DNA of 54,385 nucleotides from Alloalcanivorax mobilis (GCF_002864685.1 NZ_NMQZ01000028.1:1-54385), one strand, 5' to 3'; counted from the first letter of the stretch, positions 36,810-48,453 are shown. Translations and numbers: made by a program. The notes: generated from the letters alone by a model not told the origin.

Positions 36810-36846
36810 CTGGTCCGCCCGCGAGGATTTACTGGAGCAAGTGTAG

Positions 36847-37158
36847 ATGTACGCAGTCATCAAAACCGGTGGCAAGCAGTACCGCGTGGAAGAGGGTGAT
36901 ACCCTGCGCGTGGAGAAGCTGGAAGTGGCCACCGGTGAATCCGTGGACTTCGACCAGGTACTGCTGGTTGCCGACGGCGATAACGTGCAGGTGGGTCAGC
37001 CGCTTCTGGCCGGCGCCAAAGTGACCGCCGAGGTGGTCGAGCAGGGTCGTCACAAGAAGATCAAGATTGTGAAGTTCCGCCGCCGCAAGCACTATCGCAA
37101 GCAGCAGGGCCATCGCCAGTGGTACACGGCGGTGAAAATCACCGGGATCCAGGGCTGA
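36847..37158 (+). CDS. rplU: 50S ribosomal protein L21
   Basis: 103 residues, full length. It opens [20 protein letters not shown] and ends with the conserved [19 protein letters not shown] block and TAVKITGI. It is a structural protein of the 50S subunit and the first gene of rplU-rpmA. Confidence 0.98.
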   Translation: MYAVIKTGGKQYRVEEGDTLRVEKLEVATGESVDFDQVLLVADGDNVQVGQPLLAGAKVTAEVVEQGRHKKIKIVKFRRRKHYRKQQGHRQWYTAVKITGIQG

Positions 37159-37181
37159 TCCGGGCAACAGAGGATTGAGAC

Positions 37182-37442
37182 ATGGCACATAAAAAAGCCG
37201 GTGGTAGTACTCGTAACGGTCGCGACTCCCAGAGTAAGCGCCTTGGCGTTAAGCGCTTTGGCGGTCAGGTGGTCCAGGCCGGCGAAATCATCATTCGTCA
37301 GCGCGGTACCCGCTTCCACCCCGGTGTGAACACCGGGATCGGCAAGGATCACACGATCTTCGCCACCGAAGCCGGCCGCGTGAAGTTCGAGGTCAAAGGC
37401 CCGCTCAGCCGCAAATACGTGGTGATCGAGCCCGTCGCCTGA
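37182..37442 (+). CDS. rpmA: 50S ribosomal protein L27
   Basis: 86 residues. The N-terminus [20 protein letters not shown] is the flexible tail that reaches the peptidyl-transferase centre; then [15 protein letters not shown] and QRGTRFHPG. It lies 23 bases after rplU with GAGG upstream. Confidence 0.98.
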   Translation: MAHKKAGGSTRNGRDSQSKRLGVKRFGGQVVQAGEIIIRQRGTRFHPGVNTGIGKDHTIFATEAGRVKFEVKGPLSRKYVVIEPVA

Positions 37443-37463
37443 TCCCTCCGGGATGCGGCCACA

Positions 37464-37499
37464 AAAGCCCCGTGAGGCTCGCGCCCGCGGGGTTTTTTT
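37464..37499 (+). terminator. Intrinsic terminator after rpmA
   Basis: AAAAGCCCCG ... CGGGGTTTTTTT with a T7 run (37493-37499). It separates rplU-rpmA from obg. Confidence 0.75.
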
Positions 37500-37564
37500 G
37501 TGGGGCAAGAGGCAGCGAGTAGCATCGGCCCTTAGGGAAAGCCGTTTAGATAACGGGGCAATGG

Positions 37565-37730
37565 GTTGAAAGTTAAAAGTTAAAAGTTGAAAGGTCGTGA
37601 GTGCTCGGCGCTTGCCCGCGGCCTACGGCCGGGCGGGGATAGGGTGAATCTTTCCAGTAAGCGCGGGCATGGTCTTGCTGTCTCAGCGGAACATCGCTCG
37701 CGTTTCAACTTTTAACCTTTAACTTTCAAC
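37565..37730. repeat. Heptamer arrays as 28-bp inverted arms (rpmA-obg)
   Basis: Four 7-base units of the type GTTRAAA lie at 37565-37592. Their reverse complements lie at 37703-37730 with one mismatch in 28. The arms enclose 110 bases (37593-37702) without a gene. The AT-rich arms contrast with the GC-rich chromosome. The gap 37443-37836 also holds the rpmA terminator and a second, degenerate heptamer tract next to obg. Confidence 0.8.
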
Positions 37731-37761
37731 AGGCGTTCGGCCGGCACGGCCTTTCCGCCAC

Positions 37762-37796
37762 GCAAGCCCTGGCGTACAGCGTGCAGCTTGCAGCTG
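37762..37796 (+). repeat. Degenerate heptamer tract before obg
   Basis: Units GCAAGCC, CTGGCGT, ACAGCGT, GCAGCTT and GCAGCTG follow each other in 7-base register, ending 40 bases before the obg start. The GCAAGCC unit is the same as in the array at the window end. The match is loose. Confidence 0.4.
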
Positions 37797-37824
37797 CGCT
37801 AGAATATCCACCGATCCGTTCTGA

Positions 37825-39027
<1,203 letters not shown>

Positions 39028-39048
39028 TCAGGAACCGATGGGCAATTC

Positions 39049-40161
39049 ATGGCGGAACGCGCGCGCTGGGTAATCAAAATTGGCAGTGCCCTGCTGACCA
39101 ACGATGGCAAAGGGCTGGACCGGGCGCTGATGCAGACCTGGGTGGACCGCATGGTGGCCCTGCGTCACCGTGGCATCGAGCTGGTGGTGGTGTCCTCCGG
39201 GGCGGTGGCGGAAGGCATGACCCGTCTCGGCTGGAGCCGCCGCCCGGAATCCGTGCATGAGCTCCAGGCGGCCGCGGCGGTTGGGCAGATGGGGCTGGTG
39301 CGCGCCTGGGAGACCTGTTTCCAGGGGCATGGCCTGCACACCGCCCAGGTGCTGCTGACCCACGATGACTTGTCCGACCGTAAGCGCTACCTGAATGCCC
39401 GCAGTACTCTGCTGACCCTGCTCGGCTTCGCGGTGGTGCCGGTGGTCAACGAGAACGACACCGTGGTCACCGACGAAATCCGCTTTGGTGACAACGACAC
39501 CCTGGCGGCGCTGGTGGCCAACCTGGTGGAGGCGGATCGCCTGGTTATTCTCACCGATCAGGATGGCCTGTTCGACGCCGACCCCCGGCAAAACCCGCAC
39601 GCCGGCCTGATTCGCGAAGCGCGTGCCTCCGACCCGGCGATCGCCGCCATGGCCGGTGGCGGCGGCTCGGCGCTGGGGCGCGGCGGCATGGCCACCAAGG
39701 TGCGTGCCGCTGGCCTGGCGGCGCGTTCCGGCACCCTCACCTCGATCGCCTCCGGCCGCCGGCCCGAGGTGCTCACCGAACTGGCCGACGGGCTCGCGCC
39801 CGGCACCACGCTGACCCCGGATACCTCACCGCTGAACGCTCGTAAACAATGGCTGGGCGGGCATCTGCGCATGCGCGGCCGGCTGGTGCTGGACGCCGGC
39901 GCGGTGCGGCGGGTGCGGGAATCCGGCTCCAGCCTGTTGCCGGTGGGCGTGGTGGATGTGTTCGGCCAGTTTTCGCGGGGCGAGATGGTGTCCTGCGAAG
40001 ACGAAAATGGCGAGCGCGTCGCCTGTGGCCTGGTCAACTACGACGCCGCCGACGCGCGCCGCATCTGCCGCCGAAAAAGCAGCGAGATCGCCGATGTGCT
40101 GGGCTTTATCAACGAGAAGGAATTGATCCACCGGGATAATATGGTGGTTTTGGGCGCCTGA
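39049..40161 (+). CDS. proB: Glutamate 5-kinase
   Basis: 370 residues. The amino-acid-kinase domain (about 1-260) has [50 protein letters not shown] and [14 protein letters not shown]. The C-terminal PUA domain (about 275-370) has [11 protein letters not shown] and [13 protein letters not shown]. It catalyses the first step of proline synthesis, with proline feedback. The AGGA before it fits a short overlapping ORF at 39038 better than ATG 39049, so translational coupling is possible. Confidence 0.96.
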   Translation: MAERARWVIKIGSALLTNDGKGLDRALMQTWVDRMVALRHRGIELVVVSSGAVAEGMTRLGWSRRPESVHELQAAAAVGQMGLVRAWETCFQGHGLHTAQVLLTHDDLSDRKRYLNARSTLLTLLGFAVVPVVNENDTVVTDEIRFGDNDTLAALVANLVEADRLVILTDQDGLFDADPRQNPHAGLIREARASDPAIAAMAGGGGSALGRGGMATKVRAAGLAARSGTLTSIASGRRPEVLTELADGLAPGTTLTPDTSPLNARKQWLGGHLRMRGRLVLDAGAVRRVRESGSSLLPVGVVDVFGQFSRGEMVSCEDENGERVACGLVNYDAADARRICRRKSSEIADVLGFINEKELIHRDNMVVLGA

Positions 40162-40310
40162 CGCTAGACGCCTGACGCTGGACGCTAAACCCTCAAACGG
40201 CTAGTTCCGGCGTGTTTTCTGCGTGCATTGTCAATAACACCTCAGGAAACACGCCCTCGCTCTCCGAACCGGGTTTAGCGTCCAGCGTCCAGCGTCAGGC
40301 GTCCAGCATC
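40160..40310. repeat. Heptamer arrays as inverted arms (proB-rpsT)
   Basis: Left array at 40160-40187: GACGCTA, GACGCCT, GACGCTG, GACGCTA. Right array at 40276-40310: five units of the reverse type (TAGCGTC, CAGCGTC and variants). The inner parts, 40174-40192 and 40271-40289, are perfect 19-base complements enclosing 78 bases. The left array overlaps the proB stop codon. No gene lies in the loop. Confidence 0.8.
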
Positions 40311-40316
40311 GAGCAT

Positions 40317-40344
40317 AAAAAAACCGGCCGAAGCCGGTTTTTTT
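40317..40344. terminator. Bidirectional intrinsic terminator, proB / rpsT
   Basis: A7-CCGGC pairs with GCCGG-T7 around CGAA: 12-base arms with A and T runs on both strands. It serves the convergent proB and rpsT transcripts. Confidence 0.9.
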
Positions 40345-40365
40345 ATTTGAACACGAACAAGTCGA

Positions 40366-40632
40366 TCAGGCAGCCAAAGCCTTGATCTTGTCGTTCAGGC
40401 GGCTCTTGTGGCGAGCTGCCTTGTTCGGGTGATACTTGCCCTTGCGGGTGGCCTTGTCCAGCACGGAGGTCGCCTTCTGGAAAGCTTCCTGAGCGGCGCC
40501 TTGGTCGCCGGACGCAATGGCCGCGTTCACCTTCTTGAGGTACGTACGCACCATGGAACGCATCGCAGCGTTGTGCTGACGACGCTTTTCCGCCTGACGC
40601 GCGCGCTTGCGTGCTTGCGGTGAGTTAGCCAA
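40366..40632 (-). CDS. rpsT: 30S ribosomal protein S20
   Basis: 88 residues. It opens (M)[20 protein letters not shown] and ends [14 protein letters not shown]. The start codon is TTG at 40632, with AGGAG seven bases upstream; no ATG or GTG in frame would give the family N-terminus. E. coli rpsT also starts with UUG and is autoregulated at translation, so the weak start is probably conserved on purpose. Confidence 0.96.
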   Translation of the reverse strand: MANSPQARKRARQAEKRRQHNAAMRSMVRTYLKKVNAAIASGDQGAAQEAFQKATSVLDKATRKGKYHPNKAARHKSRLNDKIKALAA

Positions 40633-40868
40633 GGTCCTGCTCCTATAAATCGTAGATCGACGGTCGTATTCGGTTGCACCGGGGCGCCAGGATGGGCTGC
40701 GCCGGTCGATAAGGCGGGCAACTATGCCCATCCGGGTAGCGATTGTCAATGGTCGTGGGCGATCTTCGGCGGCGTGGCGGCAGCGGCCGCCGGCGCGGCG
40801 CGGGCATCGGCCACAGTGGCGGCGGCGGGGGGCTTTGGGTACTCTTGGCCGGTTTTCTGGGAGCCAAA

Positions 40869-42443
40869 ATGGAACAGCAGGATACGCAGGCAAAAAAAGG
40901 CGGATTGCTGGCCTCGACCCTGGTGGTGAGCGCCATGACCCTGCTCTCCCGGGTGCTGGGGCTGGTCCGCGACGTGGTGCTGGCCCGCTTGCTGGGCGCC
41001 TCCGCGGGCACCGATGCGTTCTTCGTGGCTTTCCGTATTCCCAACTTCCTGCGCCGCCTGTTCGCCGAGGGCGCCTTTAATCAGGCGTTCGTGCCGGTGC
41101 TCAGCGAGTACCGCAGCCGCTCCCGGGACGAGGGCCATCTGGCCGCCAGCAAGCTGCTGATCGACCGGGTCGCCGGCACGCTGGGTGGGGTGCTGGTGCT
41201 GGTCACCGTGCTCGGGGTGATCGGCGCGCCGCTGCTGATCTGGGTGTTCGCCCCCGGGTTTGGCGACGACCCCCACAAACGGCAGTTGGCGGTGGAAATG
41301 CTGCGGCTGACCTTCCCGTATCTGTTCTTTATTGCCCTGACCGCGTTCTCCGGCGCCATTCTCAACACCTGGAACCGGTTCGCCGTGCCCGCCTTCACGC
41401 CGGTGCTGCTCAACCTCAGCCTGATCGGCAGCGCTTTGCTTCTGGCGCCGCATTTCGCGGAAGGCCGCATGGCGGTGGCCCTGGCCTGGGGGGTACTGAT
41501 CGCGGGTGTCGTGCAGTTAATGTTCCAACTGCCGTTCCTGGCCCGGCTCAGCCTGATGCCGGTGCCGCGCATGGCCTGGCGCGACGAAGGGGTGCGGAAA
41601 ATATTGCGGCTGATGGCGCCGGCGCTGTTCGGGGTGTCGGTGAGCCAGATCAATTTGCTGCTCGACACGGTGCTGGCCTCAATGCTGGAAACCGGCTCGG
41701 TGACCTGGCTGTATTATTCCGACCGCCTCACCGAACTGCCGCTGGGGGTGTTCGCCATCGCCATTGGCACGGTGATCCTGCCGAGCCTTTCCAGCAAGCA
41801 TGCCAATGCCTCGCCGGACGCCTTTTCCCGAACCCTCGATTGGGGCCTGCGGCTGGTGCTGCTGATCGGCGTGCCGGCGGCGCTGGCGCTGGCGGTGATC
41901 GCCGAACCGCTGTTGTCGACCCTGTTCAACCATGGCGAATTCAGTGCCAACGATGTGCTGCGCTCGGCACAGTCGCTGCGCGCTTACAGTGTCGGGCTGG
42001 TCGCCTTTATGCTGATCAAGATTCTGGCGCCGGGCTTCTATGCCCGCCAGGACACGCGCACGCCGGTGAAGATCGGCATCATCGCGATGGTCGCCAACAT
42101 GGTGCTGAACCTGATTCTGATCTGGCCGCTGGCCCATGCTGGGCTGGCGCTGGCCACGTCGCTGGCGGCCTGGTTGAACGGTGGCTTGCTGTACATCGGC
42201 CTGCGTCGCAGCGGCGCCTACACGCCGGGCCAGGGCTGGCTGGCGCACTGGTTGCGGCTGCTGGTGGCGGGCGCCACGATGGCCGGCACCATCTATTTCA
42301 TGGCCCGCCAGGCGCAGGTCTGGTTGCACGGCCCGTTAACGGATCGCATTGTCTGGCTGACGCTGATCGTGGTCGCCGGCGTGGCGGTTTATCTGCTGAC
42401 ACTGGTGATTGTTGGTCTCAGGCCTCGCCACTTGAGGCGATGA
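40869..42443 (+). CDS. murJ: Lipid II flippase MurJ
   Basis: A 524-residue inner-membrane protein with about 14 helices, MOP superfamily. Typical stretches are [53 protein letters not shown] and [18 protein letters not shown]. The R/D residues that line the lipid II cavity are present in [15 protein letters not shown] and FRIPN. It flips lipid II for peptidoglycan. ATG 40869 has GGGAG upstream. Divergent from rpsT as in Pseudomonas. Confidence 0.95.
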   Translation: MEQQDTQAKKGGLLASTLVVSAMTLLSRVLGLVRDVVLARLLGASAGTDAFFVAFRIPNFLRRLFAEGAFNQAFVPVLSEYRSRSRDEGHLAASKLLIDRVAGTLGGVLVLVTVLGVIGAPLLIWVFAPGFGDDPHKRQLAVEMLRLTFPYLFFIALTAFSGAILNTWNRFAVPAFTPVLLNLSLIGSALLLAPHFAEGRMAVALAWGVLIAGVVQLMFQLPFLARLSLMPVPRMAWRDEGVRKILRLMAPALFGVSVSQINLLLDTVLASMLETGSVTWLYYSDRLTELPLGVFAIAIGTVILPSLSSKHANASPDAFSRTLDWGLRLVLLIGVPAALALAVIAEPLLSTLFNHGEFSANDVLRSAQSLRAYSVGLVAFMLIKILAPGFYARQDTRTPVKIGIIAMVANMVLNLILIWPLAHAGLALATSLAAWLNGGLLYIGLRRSGAYTPGQGWLAHWLRLLVAGATMAGTIYFMARQAQVWLHGPLTDRIVWLTLIVVAGVAVYLLTLVIVGLRPRHLRR

Positions 42444-42528
42444 TTTCTATAATCGGCCTCTTTTCATCCGGATCGGTCGCCCGATGGCTCTTTCGGGGTG
42501 GTCGTTTCGGAGTAGCAATGAGGGCGGA

Positions 42529-43467
42529 ATGCGACTGATTCGCGGCATCCACAATTTGCACCGGGCCCAGCGGGGCTGCGTGGCGACCATTGGCAATTTC
42601 GATGGCGTGCATCTGGGCCACCAGCGCATTCTCGATCAGGTGCTCCGTGAAGCGCGTGCCCGCGGGGTACCGGCCACGGTGATGCTGTTCGAGCCGCAAC
42701 CCCAGGAATTCTTCGCCCCGCAGCGGGCGCCGGCGCGGCTCACCAGCCTGCGCGATAAGCTGATCGCGTTGCGCGATTGCGGCGTCGATCAGGTGCTTTG
42801 TGTGCGCTTCGATGAGGCGTTCCGAAGCCTGGACGCGGGCACCTTCGTGCAACGCCTGCTGGTTGAGGGCCTGGGCATCGAATACCTGGTGGTGGGCGAT
42901 GATTTCCGCTTCGGTTGTGGCCGCGACGGTGATTTCCATTATCTGCGCGAGGCCGGTGAGCGTTTGGGTTTTGAGGTCACCGACACCACCACCTGTGAAG
43001 TGGCCGGCGAACGGGTCTCCAGCACGCGCGTTCGCGGTGCCCTGGAAGCCGGGGATTTCGCCCTTGCCGAGAGGCTGCTGGGGCGTGCCTACGCGATCAG
43101 CGGGCGGGTGCGTCACGGTGACAAGATTGGCCGCACCATTGAGGTGCCCACCGTGAATCTGGCCCTGAAACGGGCCGTTTCACCCCTCAACGGCGTGTTC
43201 GCGGTGACCGTGGATGGCCCCGATTTCAAAGGCCTGCCCGGCGCCGCCAACATGGGCACCCGGCCCTCGGTGAACGGCACCGAGAACCGCCTGGAAGTGC
43301 ATCTTCTGGATTACAGTGGCGATCTGTACGGCACCCACCTGACCGTGCATTTCCATCGCTTCGTGCGGCCCGAGGAGAAATTTTCGGGCCTGGACCAATT
43401 GAAAGCCGCCATCCGGCGGGACCTGGATCAGGTACACGCTTTTTTCAACCAAGACGACGGACTATGA
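42529..43467 (+). CDS. ribF: Bifunctional riboflavin kinase / FAD synthetase
   Basis: 312 residues. The FAD-synthetase half has [16 protein letters not shown] and later [15 protein letters not shown]. The riboflavin-kinase half has [27 protein letters not shown] and [10 protein letters not shown]. It makes FMN and then FAD. ATG 42529 gives the family N-terminus ([10 protein letters not shown]) with GAGGGCGG directly upstream. Its last four bases overlap the ileS start (ATGA), indicating coupled translation. Confidence 0.96.
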   Translation: MRLIRGIHNLHRAQRGCVATIGNFDGVHLGHQRILDQVLREARARGVPATVMLFEPQPQEFFAPQRAPARLTSLRDKLIALRDCGVDQVLCVRFDEAFRSLDAGTFVQRLLVEGLGIEYLVVGDDFRFGCGRDGDFHYLREAGERLGFEVTDTTTCEVAGERVSSTRVRGALEAGDFALAERLLGRAYAISGRVRHGDKIGRTIEVPTVNLALKRAVSPLNGVFAVTVDGPDFKGLPGAANMGTRPSVNGTENRLEVHLLDYSGDLYGTHLTVHFHRFVRPEEKFSGLDQLKAAIRRDLDQVHAFFNQDDGL

Positions 43468-46277
43468 CGGACTACAAGGCGACGCTAAATCTTCCCCATA
43501 CCGACTTTCCCATGAAAGCCGGCCTGTCCCAGCGCGAACCGCAGCGGCTGGAGCAATGGCGCGAGCGTGAGCTGTATCGGAAGATTCGCGAAAACGCCGC
43601 CGGCCGTCCCAAATTCGTGCTGCACGATGGCCCTCCCTACGCCAACGGCTCGATCCACATCGGCCACTCGATCAACAAGGTGCTCAAGGACATCATCGTC
43701 AAATCCCGGGGTTTCGAGGGCTTTGACGCGCCCTACGTGCCCGGCTGGGACTGCCACGGCCTGCCCATTGAGCATAAGGTGGAGCAGAAGGTCGGCAAAG
43801 CCGGCCACAAGGTGGACGCGCGCGCCTTCCGGGCGGAATGCCGAGCCTATGCCGCGTCCCAGATCGAAGGGCAAAAACAGGACTTTATCCGCCTGGGCGT
43901 GTTCGGCGACTGGGACAACCCCTACCTGACCATGAACTTCGACACCGAGGCGAACATTGTTCGCGCACTCGGCAAGATCGTGGACAAGGGCCTGCTCACC
44001 AAGGGCTTCAAGCCGGTGCACTGGTGTCTGGATTGCGCCTCCGCTCTGGCGGAAGCGGAAGTGGGATACCAGGACAAGCAATCGCCGGCCATTGATGTCG
44101 CCTTCGCCGTGGTGGACCCCGCCGACTTCAGCGCCCGCGCCGGCGTCGAGGCCAGCGCCCCGGCCCTGGTGATCTGGACCACCACGCCCTGGACCCTGCC
44201 CGCCAACCAGGCGGTGGCGGTGCACCCAGAGGTGGACTATGTGCTGCTCAGCGGCGAGCAGGACGGCCGCGCCCGTGAACTGGTGGTGGCCGAAGCGCTG
44301 GCGGATGCGGTGATCGAACGTTATGCACTGAGCGGCGCTGAGCGTTCCGCGCCCTTCAAAGGCGAAGCTCTGGAACATCTGGTGTTGCAACACCCGTTCC
44401 TGGTGCGTCAGGTGCCGGTGGTGCTCGGCGAGCACGTCACCGTGGACGCCGGCACGGGCTGCGTGCACACCGCGCCGGGCCATGGTGAAGACGATTTCGT
44501 GGTCGGCAAACGCTACGGCCTGGAAGTGGACAGCCCGGTGCAGGACAACGGCGTGTTCCGTGAAGACCTGCCGGTGGTCGGTGGCCTGCACGTCACCAAG
44601 GCCAACGGCCCGGTGATCGAAGCGCTGCGCGAAAGCGGCGCCTTGGTGGCGCTGGAAACCATCACCCACAGTTACCCGCACTGCTGGCGGCACAAGACGC
44701 CGATCATCTTCCGCGCCACCGCCCAGTGGTTTATCGCCATGGGCGAGGGCGGCCTGCTGGCCCGCGCCCGTGAGGAAGTGAAACAGGTCACCTGGACCCC
44801 GGACTGGGGGCAGGCGCGCATGGAAGGCATGCTGCGCGACCGCCCGGATTGGTGCATCTCCCGCCAGCGCACCTGGGGGGTGCCGATCGCCCTGTTCGTG
44901 GACAAGGCCACCTCGGAGCCGCACCCGGACACGCCGCGCCTGATCGAAGAGGTGGCCAAACGGGTCGAGAAAGAGGGCATCGAAGCCTGGTTCCAGCTCG
45001 ATCCGGCGGACCTGCTGGGCGCCGACGCCGAGCGTTACAGCAAGGCCACCGACGTGCTGGACGTGTGGTTCGATTCCGGCACCACGCACTTTTCAGTGCT
45101 GGAGCAGCGCTCGGAGCTGACGGTGCCGGCGGACCTGTACCTGGAAGGCTCCGACCAGCACCGTGGCTGGTTCCAATCCTCGTTGCTGACCAGCACCGCG
45201 ATTCGCGGCGCGGCGCCCTATAAGGGCGTGCTCACCCACGGCTTCACGGTGGACGAGCAGGGCCGCAAGATGTCCAAATCCCTGGGCAACGTGATCGCCC
45301 CCCAGGAAGTGTGGAACGACCTGGGCGCGGACATCCTGCGCCTGTGGATCGCCTCCACGGATTATCGCGGCGAAATGACTGTCTCCAAGAACATTTTCAA
45401 GCAGGTCGCCGACAGCTACCGACGCATCCGCAATACCGCCCGCTTCCTGCTCTCCAATCTGAGCGGCTTTGACCCGGCGGCGAACCTGCTGGCGCCGGAT
45501 GCCATGCTGGCGCTGGATCGCTGGGCGGTGGCCCGCACCGCCCAGCTTCAGGAAGAACTGCGCGAGCTCTACACTGGCTATCAGTTTCACCAGGTGTATC
45601 AGCGCCTGCACAACTTCTGCGCCAATGAGTTGGGTGGCTTCTATCTGGACATCATCAAGGACCGCCAGTACACCACCGCCGAAGATTCCGTGGCGCGGCG
45701 TTCCTGCCAGAGCGCTCTGTATCACATCGCCCAGGCGCTGGCGCGCTGGATGGCGCCGATCCTCAGCTTCACCGCCGAGGAGGTGTTCGAGCACCTGCCC
45801 GGCGACAAGCCGGAATCCGTTTTCCTGACCACCTGGTACGACGGGCTGTTCGATCTGCCGGCGGGCGCCGATATGGATCTGGCGTTCTGGGAGCAGGTGC
45901 AGGCGGTGAAACAGGCGGTCAACAAAGCCATCGAGGAGGCACGCAACCGCAAGGAACTGCGCGCCAATCTGGCCGCCGACGCCACCCTGTACGTGGACGA
46001 CCGCCTCGCCGGCGTGCTGGAACGGCTGGGCAACGAGCTGCGCTTCGTCACCATTACCTCCACCGCCACCCTCAAACCGCTGGCGCAGGCGCCGGCGGGC
46101 CTTGAAGAGAGCGCCGTGCCCGGCCTCAAGGTGAGCGTGTCGCCGTCGCCGCACAGCAAGTGCGCGCGCTGCTGGCATCACCGCGAGGACGTTGGCGTTG
46201 ACCCGGCGCACCCGGAGATCTGCGGCCGCTGCGTGACCAATGTGGAAGGCTCCGGCGAGGAGCGTCACTATGCCTGA
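43464..46277 (+). CDS. ileS: Isoleucyl-tRNA synthetase
   Basis: 937 residues, the bacterial type-1 length. The HIGH motif is in [16 protein letters not shown] (about residue 65), KMSKS is in [12 protein letters not shown] (about residue 604) and the CP1 editing domain lies between them ([16 protein letters not shown]). The C-terminal zinc site is [11 protein letters not shown] and CGRCVTNV. It charges tRNA-Ile. lspA begins inside its last codons. Confidence 0.98.
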   Translation: MTDYKATLNLPHTDFPMKAGLSQREPQRLEQWRERELYRKIRENAAGRPKFVLHDGPPYANGSIHIGHSINKVLKDIIVKSRGFEGFDAPYVPGWDCHGLPIEHKVEQKVGKAGHKVDARAFRAECRAYAASQIEGQKQDFIRLGVFGDWDNPYLTMNFDTEANIVRALGKIVDKGLLTKGFKPVHWCLDCASALAEAEVGYQDKQSPAIDVAFAVVDPADFSARAGVEASAPALVIWTTTPWTLPANQAVAVHPEVDYVLLSGEQDGRARELVVAEALADAVIERYALSGAERSAPFKGEALEHLVLQHPFLVRQVPVVLGEHVTVDAGTGCVHTAPGHGEDDFVVGKRYGLEVDSPVQDNGVFREDLPVVGGLHVTKANGPVIEALRESGALVALETITHSYPHCWRHKTPIIFRATAQWFIAMGEGGLLARAREEVKQVTWTPDWGQARMEGMLRDRPDWCISRQRTWGVPIALFVDKATSEPHPDTPRLIEEVAKRVEKEGIEAWFQLDPADLLGADAERYSKATDVLDVWFDSGTTHFSVLEQRSELTVPADLYLEGSDQHRGWFQSSLLTSTAIRGAAPYKGVLTHGFTVDEQGRKMSKSLGNVIAPQEVWNDLGADILRLWIASTDYRGEMTVSKNIFKQVADSYRRIRNTARFLLSNLSGFDPAANLLAPDAMLALDRWAVARTAQLQEELRELYTGYQFHQVYQRLHNFCANELGGFYLDIIKDRQYTTAEDSVARRSCQSALYHIAQALARWMAPILSFTAEEVFEHLPGDKPESVFLTTWYDGLFDLPAGADMDLAFWEQVQAVKQAVNKAIEEARNRKELRANLAADATLYVDDRLAGVLERLGNELRFVTITSTATLKPLAQAPAGLEESAVPGLKVSVSPSPHSKCARCWHHREDVGVDPAHPEICGRCVTNVEGSGEERHYA

Positions 46278-46782
46278 GGCCATTAAGGCGCAGGCGCTGC
46301 GCAAGGGTCAGCTTGGCTGGCTGTGGTTGACGGTGCTGGTGATCGCTCTGGACCAGATCAGTAAACACCTGATTGTTGGCCGCTTTCAGCTTTACGAGCG
46401 GCTTGAAGTGAGCGGTTTCTTCAACCTGACCCTGGCTTACAACACCGGTGCCGCGTTCAGTTTTCTGGCCCAGGCGGGGGGCTGGCAGCGCTGGTTCTTC
46501 GCGCTGATCGCGGTGGTCGCGGCGGTGCTGATTCTGACCTGGCTGGCCCGGCTGAAACCGGCCGAGCGCCTGCAAGGGGCGGCCCTGGCGCTGATTCTCG
46601 GCGGCGCTCTGGGCAACCTGTATGACCGCATCGTGCTCGGCCACGTGGTGGACTTTCTCGATTTCTATTGGGGCGATTATCACTTTCCGGCCTTTAATAT
46701 CGCCGACAGCGCCATCACCATAGGGGCAGCGTTGATCATTCTCGACATGATTCTGGGAGGCCGCCGTGTCCGCCAGCAATGA
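46270..46782 (+). CDS. lspA: Prolipoprotein signal peptidase II
   Basis: A 170-residue inner-membrane aspartyl protease with four helices. Conserved acids are D119 ([10 protein letters not shown]), D128 ([11 protein letters not shown]) and D146 ([11 protein letters not shown]); the N-terminal LDQISKH motif is also present. It cleaves lipoprotein signals such as those of the lipoproteins in this window. It overlaps ileS by 8 bases and fkpB by 17. Confidence 0.96.
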   Translation: MPEAIKAQALRKGQLGWLWLTVLVIALDQISKHLIVGRFQLYERLEVSGFFNLTLAYNTGAAFSFLAQAGGWQRWFFALIAVVAAVLILTWLARLKPAERLQGAALALILGGALGNLYDRIVLGHVVDFLDFYWGDYHFPAFNIADSAITIGAALIILDMILGGRRVRQQ

Positions 46783-47242
46783 GTTACGCGCCGGGCCACA
46801 AATGCGGGTGACGCTCCATTTCGCCGTGCGCTTGATGGACGGCACCGAACTGGACAGCACCTTCAAGGGCGATCCGGCCGCGTTCACCTGGGGCGATGAA
46901 TCCCTGCTGCCGGGCTTCGAACGCGCCATTCTCGGCCTGCGCGCCGGCGACAAGCGCAGTGTGTTCATCGACGCGCAGTCCGGGTTTGGCGAGTACAACG
47001 AGCAGAATCTGCAGCATTTTCAACGCAGCACCTTCGCCACCCAGGACGCGCTCGAGCCGGGCATGGTGATGAATTTCGCCGACGCCGCCGGCGCCGAGTT
47101 GCCCGGCGTGGTCGCCTCGCTGGATGACGACTGGGTGACGGTGGATTTCAACCACCCGCTGGCTGGCCGTGATCTGACTTTCGAAGTGGAAATCATCAAG
47201 GTCGAACACGATGCCCCCGAGCAAGCGGTGCGCCTGAACTGA
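46766..47242 (+). CDS. fkpB: FKBP-type peptidyl-prolyl isomerase (SlpA-like)
   Basis: 158 residues. The FKBP fold has VTLHFAVRLMDGTELDSTF, LLPGFERAILGLRAGDKR, then an insert-in-flap typical of SlyD/FkpB (FGEYNEQNLQHF; FADAAGAELPGVV; VTVDFNHPLAGRDLTFEVEI). It assists folding of proline-containing proteins in the cytoplasm. The start is GTG 46766, inside lspA. Confidence 0.93.
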   Translation: MSASNELRAGPQMRVTLHFAVRLMDGTELDSTFKGDPAAFTWGDESLLPGFERAILGLRAGDKRSVFIDAQSGFGEYNEQNLQHFQRSTFATQDALEPGMVMNFADAAGAELPGVVASLDDDWVTVDFNHPLAGRDLTFEVEIIKVEHDAPEQAVRLN

Positions 47243-47258
47243 GATGCGCCTGAACTGA
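47229..47258 (+). repeat. Tandem duplication across the fkpB stop codon
   Basis: TGCGCCTGAACTGA occurs at 47229-47242 and again at 47245-47258. The first copy contains the fkpB stop. It looks like a recent slippage or duplication event. Confidence 0.8.
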
Positions 47259-47310
47259 CGAGCGCCGGCCGGACGCGCTACACTGTTGATCCATTGCTAC
47301 CGAGTTCGTT

Positions 47311-48246
47311 ATGCAAATTCGTCTCGCCAACCCGCGCGGCTTCTGCGCCGGGGTGGACCGCGCCATCGAAATCGTCAACCGCGCCCTGGAAGTGTTCGGG
47401 CCGCCGGTCTATGTGCGCCATGAAGTGGTGCACAACCGCTATGTGGTGGAAGACCTGCGTGAGCGCGGCGCGGTGTTCGTCGAGGAGCTCGATGAGATTC
47501 CCGATGACGCCATCGTGATCTTCAGCGCCCATGGCGTCTCCAAGGCGGTGCAGGACGAGGCCGAACGGCGCGCGCTCAAGGTGTTCGATGCCACCTGTCC
47601 ACTGGTCACCAAGGTGCACATGGAAGTGATCCGCTATGCCCGCGAAGGGCGTGAAGCGATCCTGATCGGCCACCAGGGCCACCCGGAAGTGGAAGGCACC
47701 ATGGGCCAATATGACACCGCCCGGGGTGGCCGTATGTATCTGGTGGAAGACGAGCGCGATGTCGGTCGTTTGCAGGTCACCGACCCGGACAACCTGGCGT
47801 TCGTCACCCAGACCACGCTCAGTGTCGACGACACCGCGCGCATCATTGATGCCTTGCGCACCCGGTTCCCCAATATCCTCGGCCCCAAGCGCGAGGACAT
47901 CTGTTACGCCACCACCAACCGTCAGGACGCGGTGCGCCAACTGGCGCTGGAGTGCGACCTGGTGCTGGTGGTCGGCTCGGTGAACAGCTCCAACTCCAAC
48001 CGTCTGCGCGAGCTGGCGGAGCGCTGCGGCACGCCGGCCCATCTGCTGGATGATCCGGCGATGATCGATGCCGCCTGGCTGACCGGCAAAAAATCCATCG
48101 GGGTGACCGCCGGCGCCAGCGCCCCGGAGCAGCTGGTGCACCAGGTGGTGGCGCGTCTGCGCGAACTGGGCGGCGGTGACGCGGCGGAAATCCCCGGCCG
48201 TGAAGAAAACATCCGCTTTTCCATGCCCCGGGAACTGCGCAGCTGA
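47311..48246 (+). CDS. ispH: 4-hydroxy-3-methylbut-2-enyl diphosphate reductase
   Basis: 311 residues. Cluster cysteines are C12 (GFCAGVDRA), C96 (ATCPLV) and C198 (ICYATTNRQ). Substrate residues H41, H74, H124 and E126 and the SSNSNRL loop are present. It is the last enzyme of the MEP isoprenoid pathway, supplying IspB further upstream among others. It follows fkpB by 68 bases. Confidence 0.97.
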   Translation: MQIRLANPRGFCAGVDRAIEIVNRALEVFGPPVYVRHEVVHNRYVVEDLRERGAVFVEELDEIPDDAIVIFSAHGVSKAVQDEAERRALKVFDATCPLVTKVHMEVIRYAREGREAILIGHQGHPEVEGTMGQYDTARGGRMYLVEDERDVGRLQVTDPDNLAFVTQTTLSVDDTARIIDALRTRFPNILGPKREDICYATTNRQDAVRQLALECDLVLVVGSVNSSNSNRLRELAERCGTPAHLLDDPAMIDAAWLTGKKSIGVTAGASAPEQLVHQVVARLRELGGGDAAEIPGREENIRFSMPRELRS

Positions 48247-48280
48247 GTACCTTTTTTGGGGCCCGCTCGTGGCCCCGGAA

Positions 48281-48296
48281 TGTGATCGCCGTCACG
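48281..48296 (+). promoter_or_regulatory. CRP/Vfr-like site upstream of the minor-pilin operon
   Basis: TGTGATCGCCGTCACG matches the CRP consensus TGTGA-N6-TCACA at nine of ten positions and has AA before it. It lies 173 bases before the first pilin gene and 34 bases after ispH. In Pseudomonas the cAMP-Vfr system controls pilus genes. Direct control here is inferred. Confidence 0.55.
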
Positions 48297-48453
48297 TCTT
48301 CAATCCCCGAAAACGTCGTTTTTTCAATCGCTTATACCGCTTATTCCGGCCAGCGGTCCGTTTGTCCGCCGGGCATTGCCCGTGGTTAAGGCGCTGTTAC
48401 AGTAAGCCTCCAAACGTAAAATCGCCGGCCCGAACACGGGACCGGCCAGCAGC

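Noticed and set aside
43485..45089. 534-residue open frame opposite ileS
   Set aside because: Antisense shadow of a complete isoleucyl-tRNA synthetase.
48258..48276. GGGGCC/GGCCCC hairpin as ispH terminator
   Set aside because: The T-run precedes rather than follows the hairpin on the plus strand, so it does not fit an intrinsic terminator for ispH.
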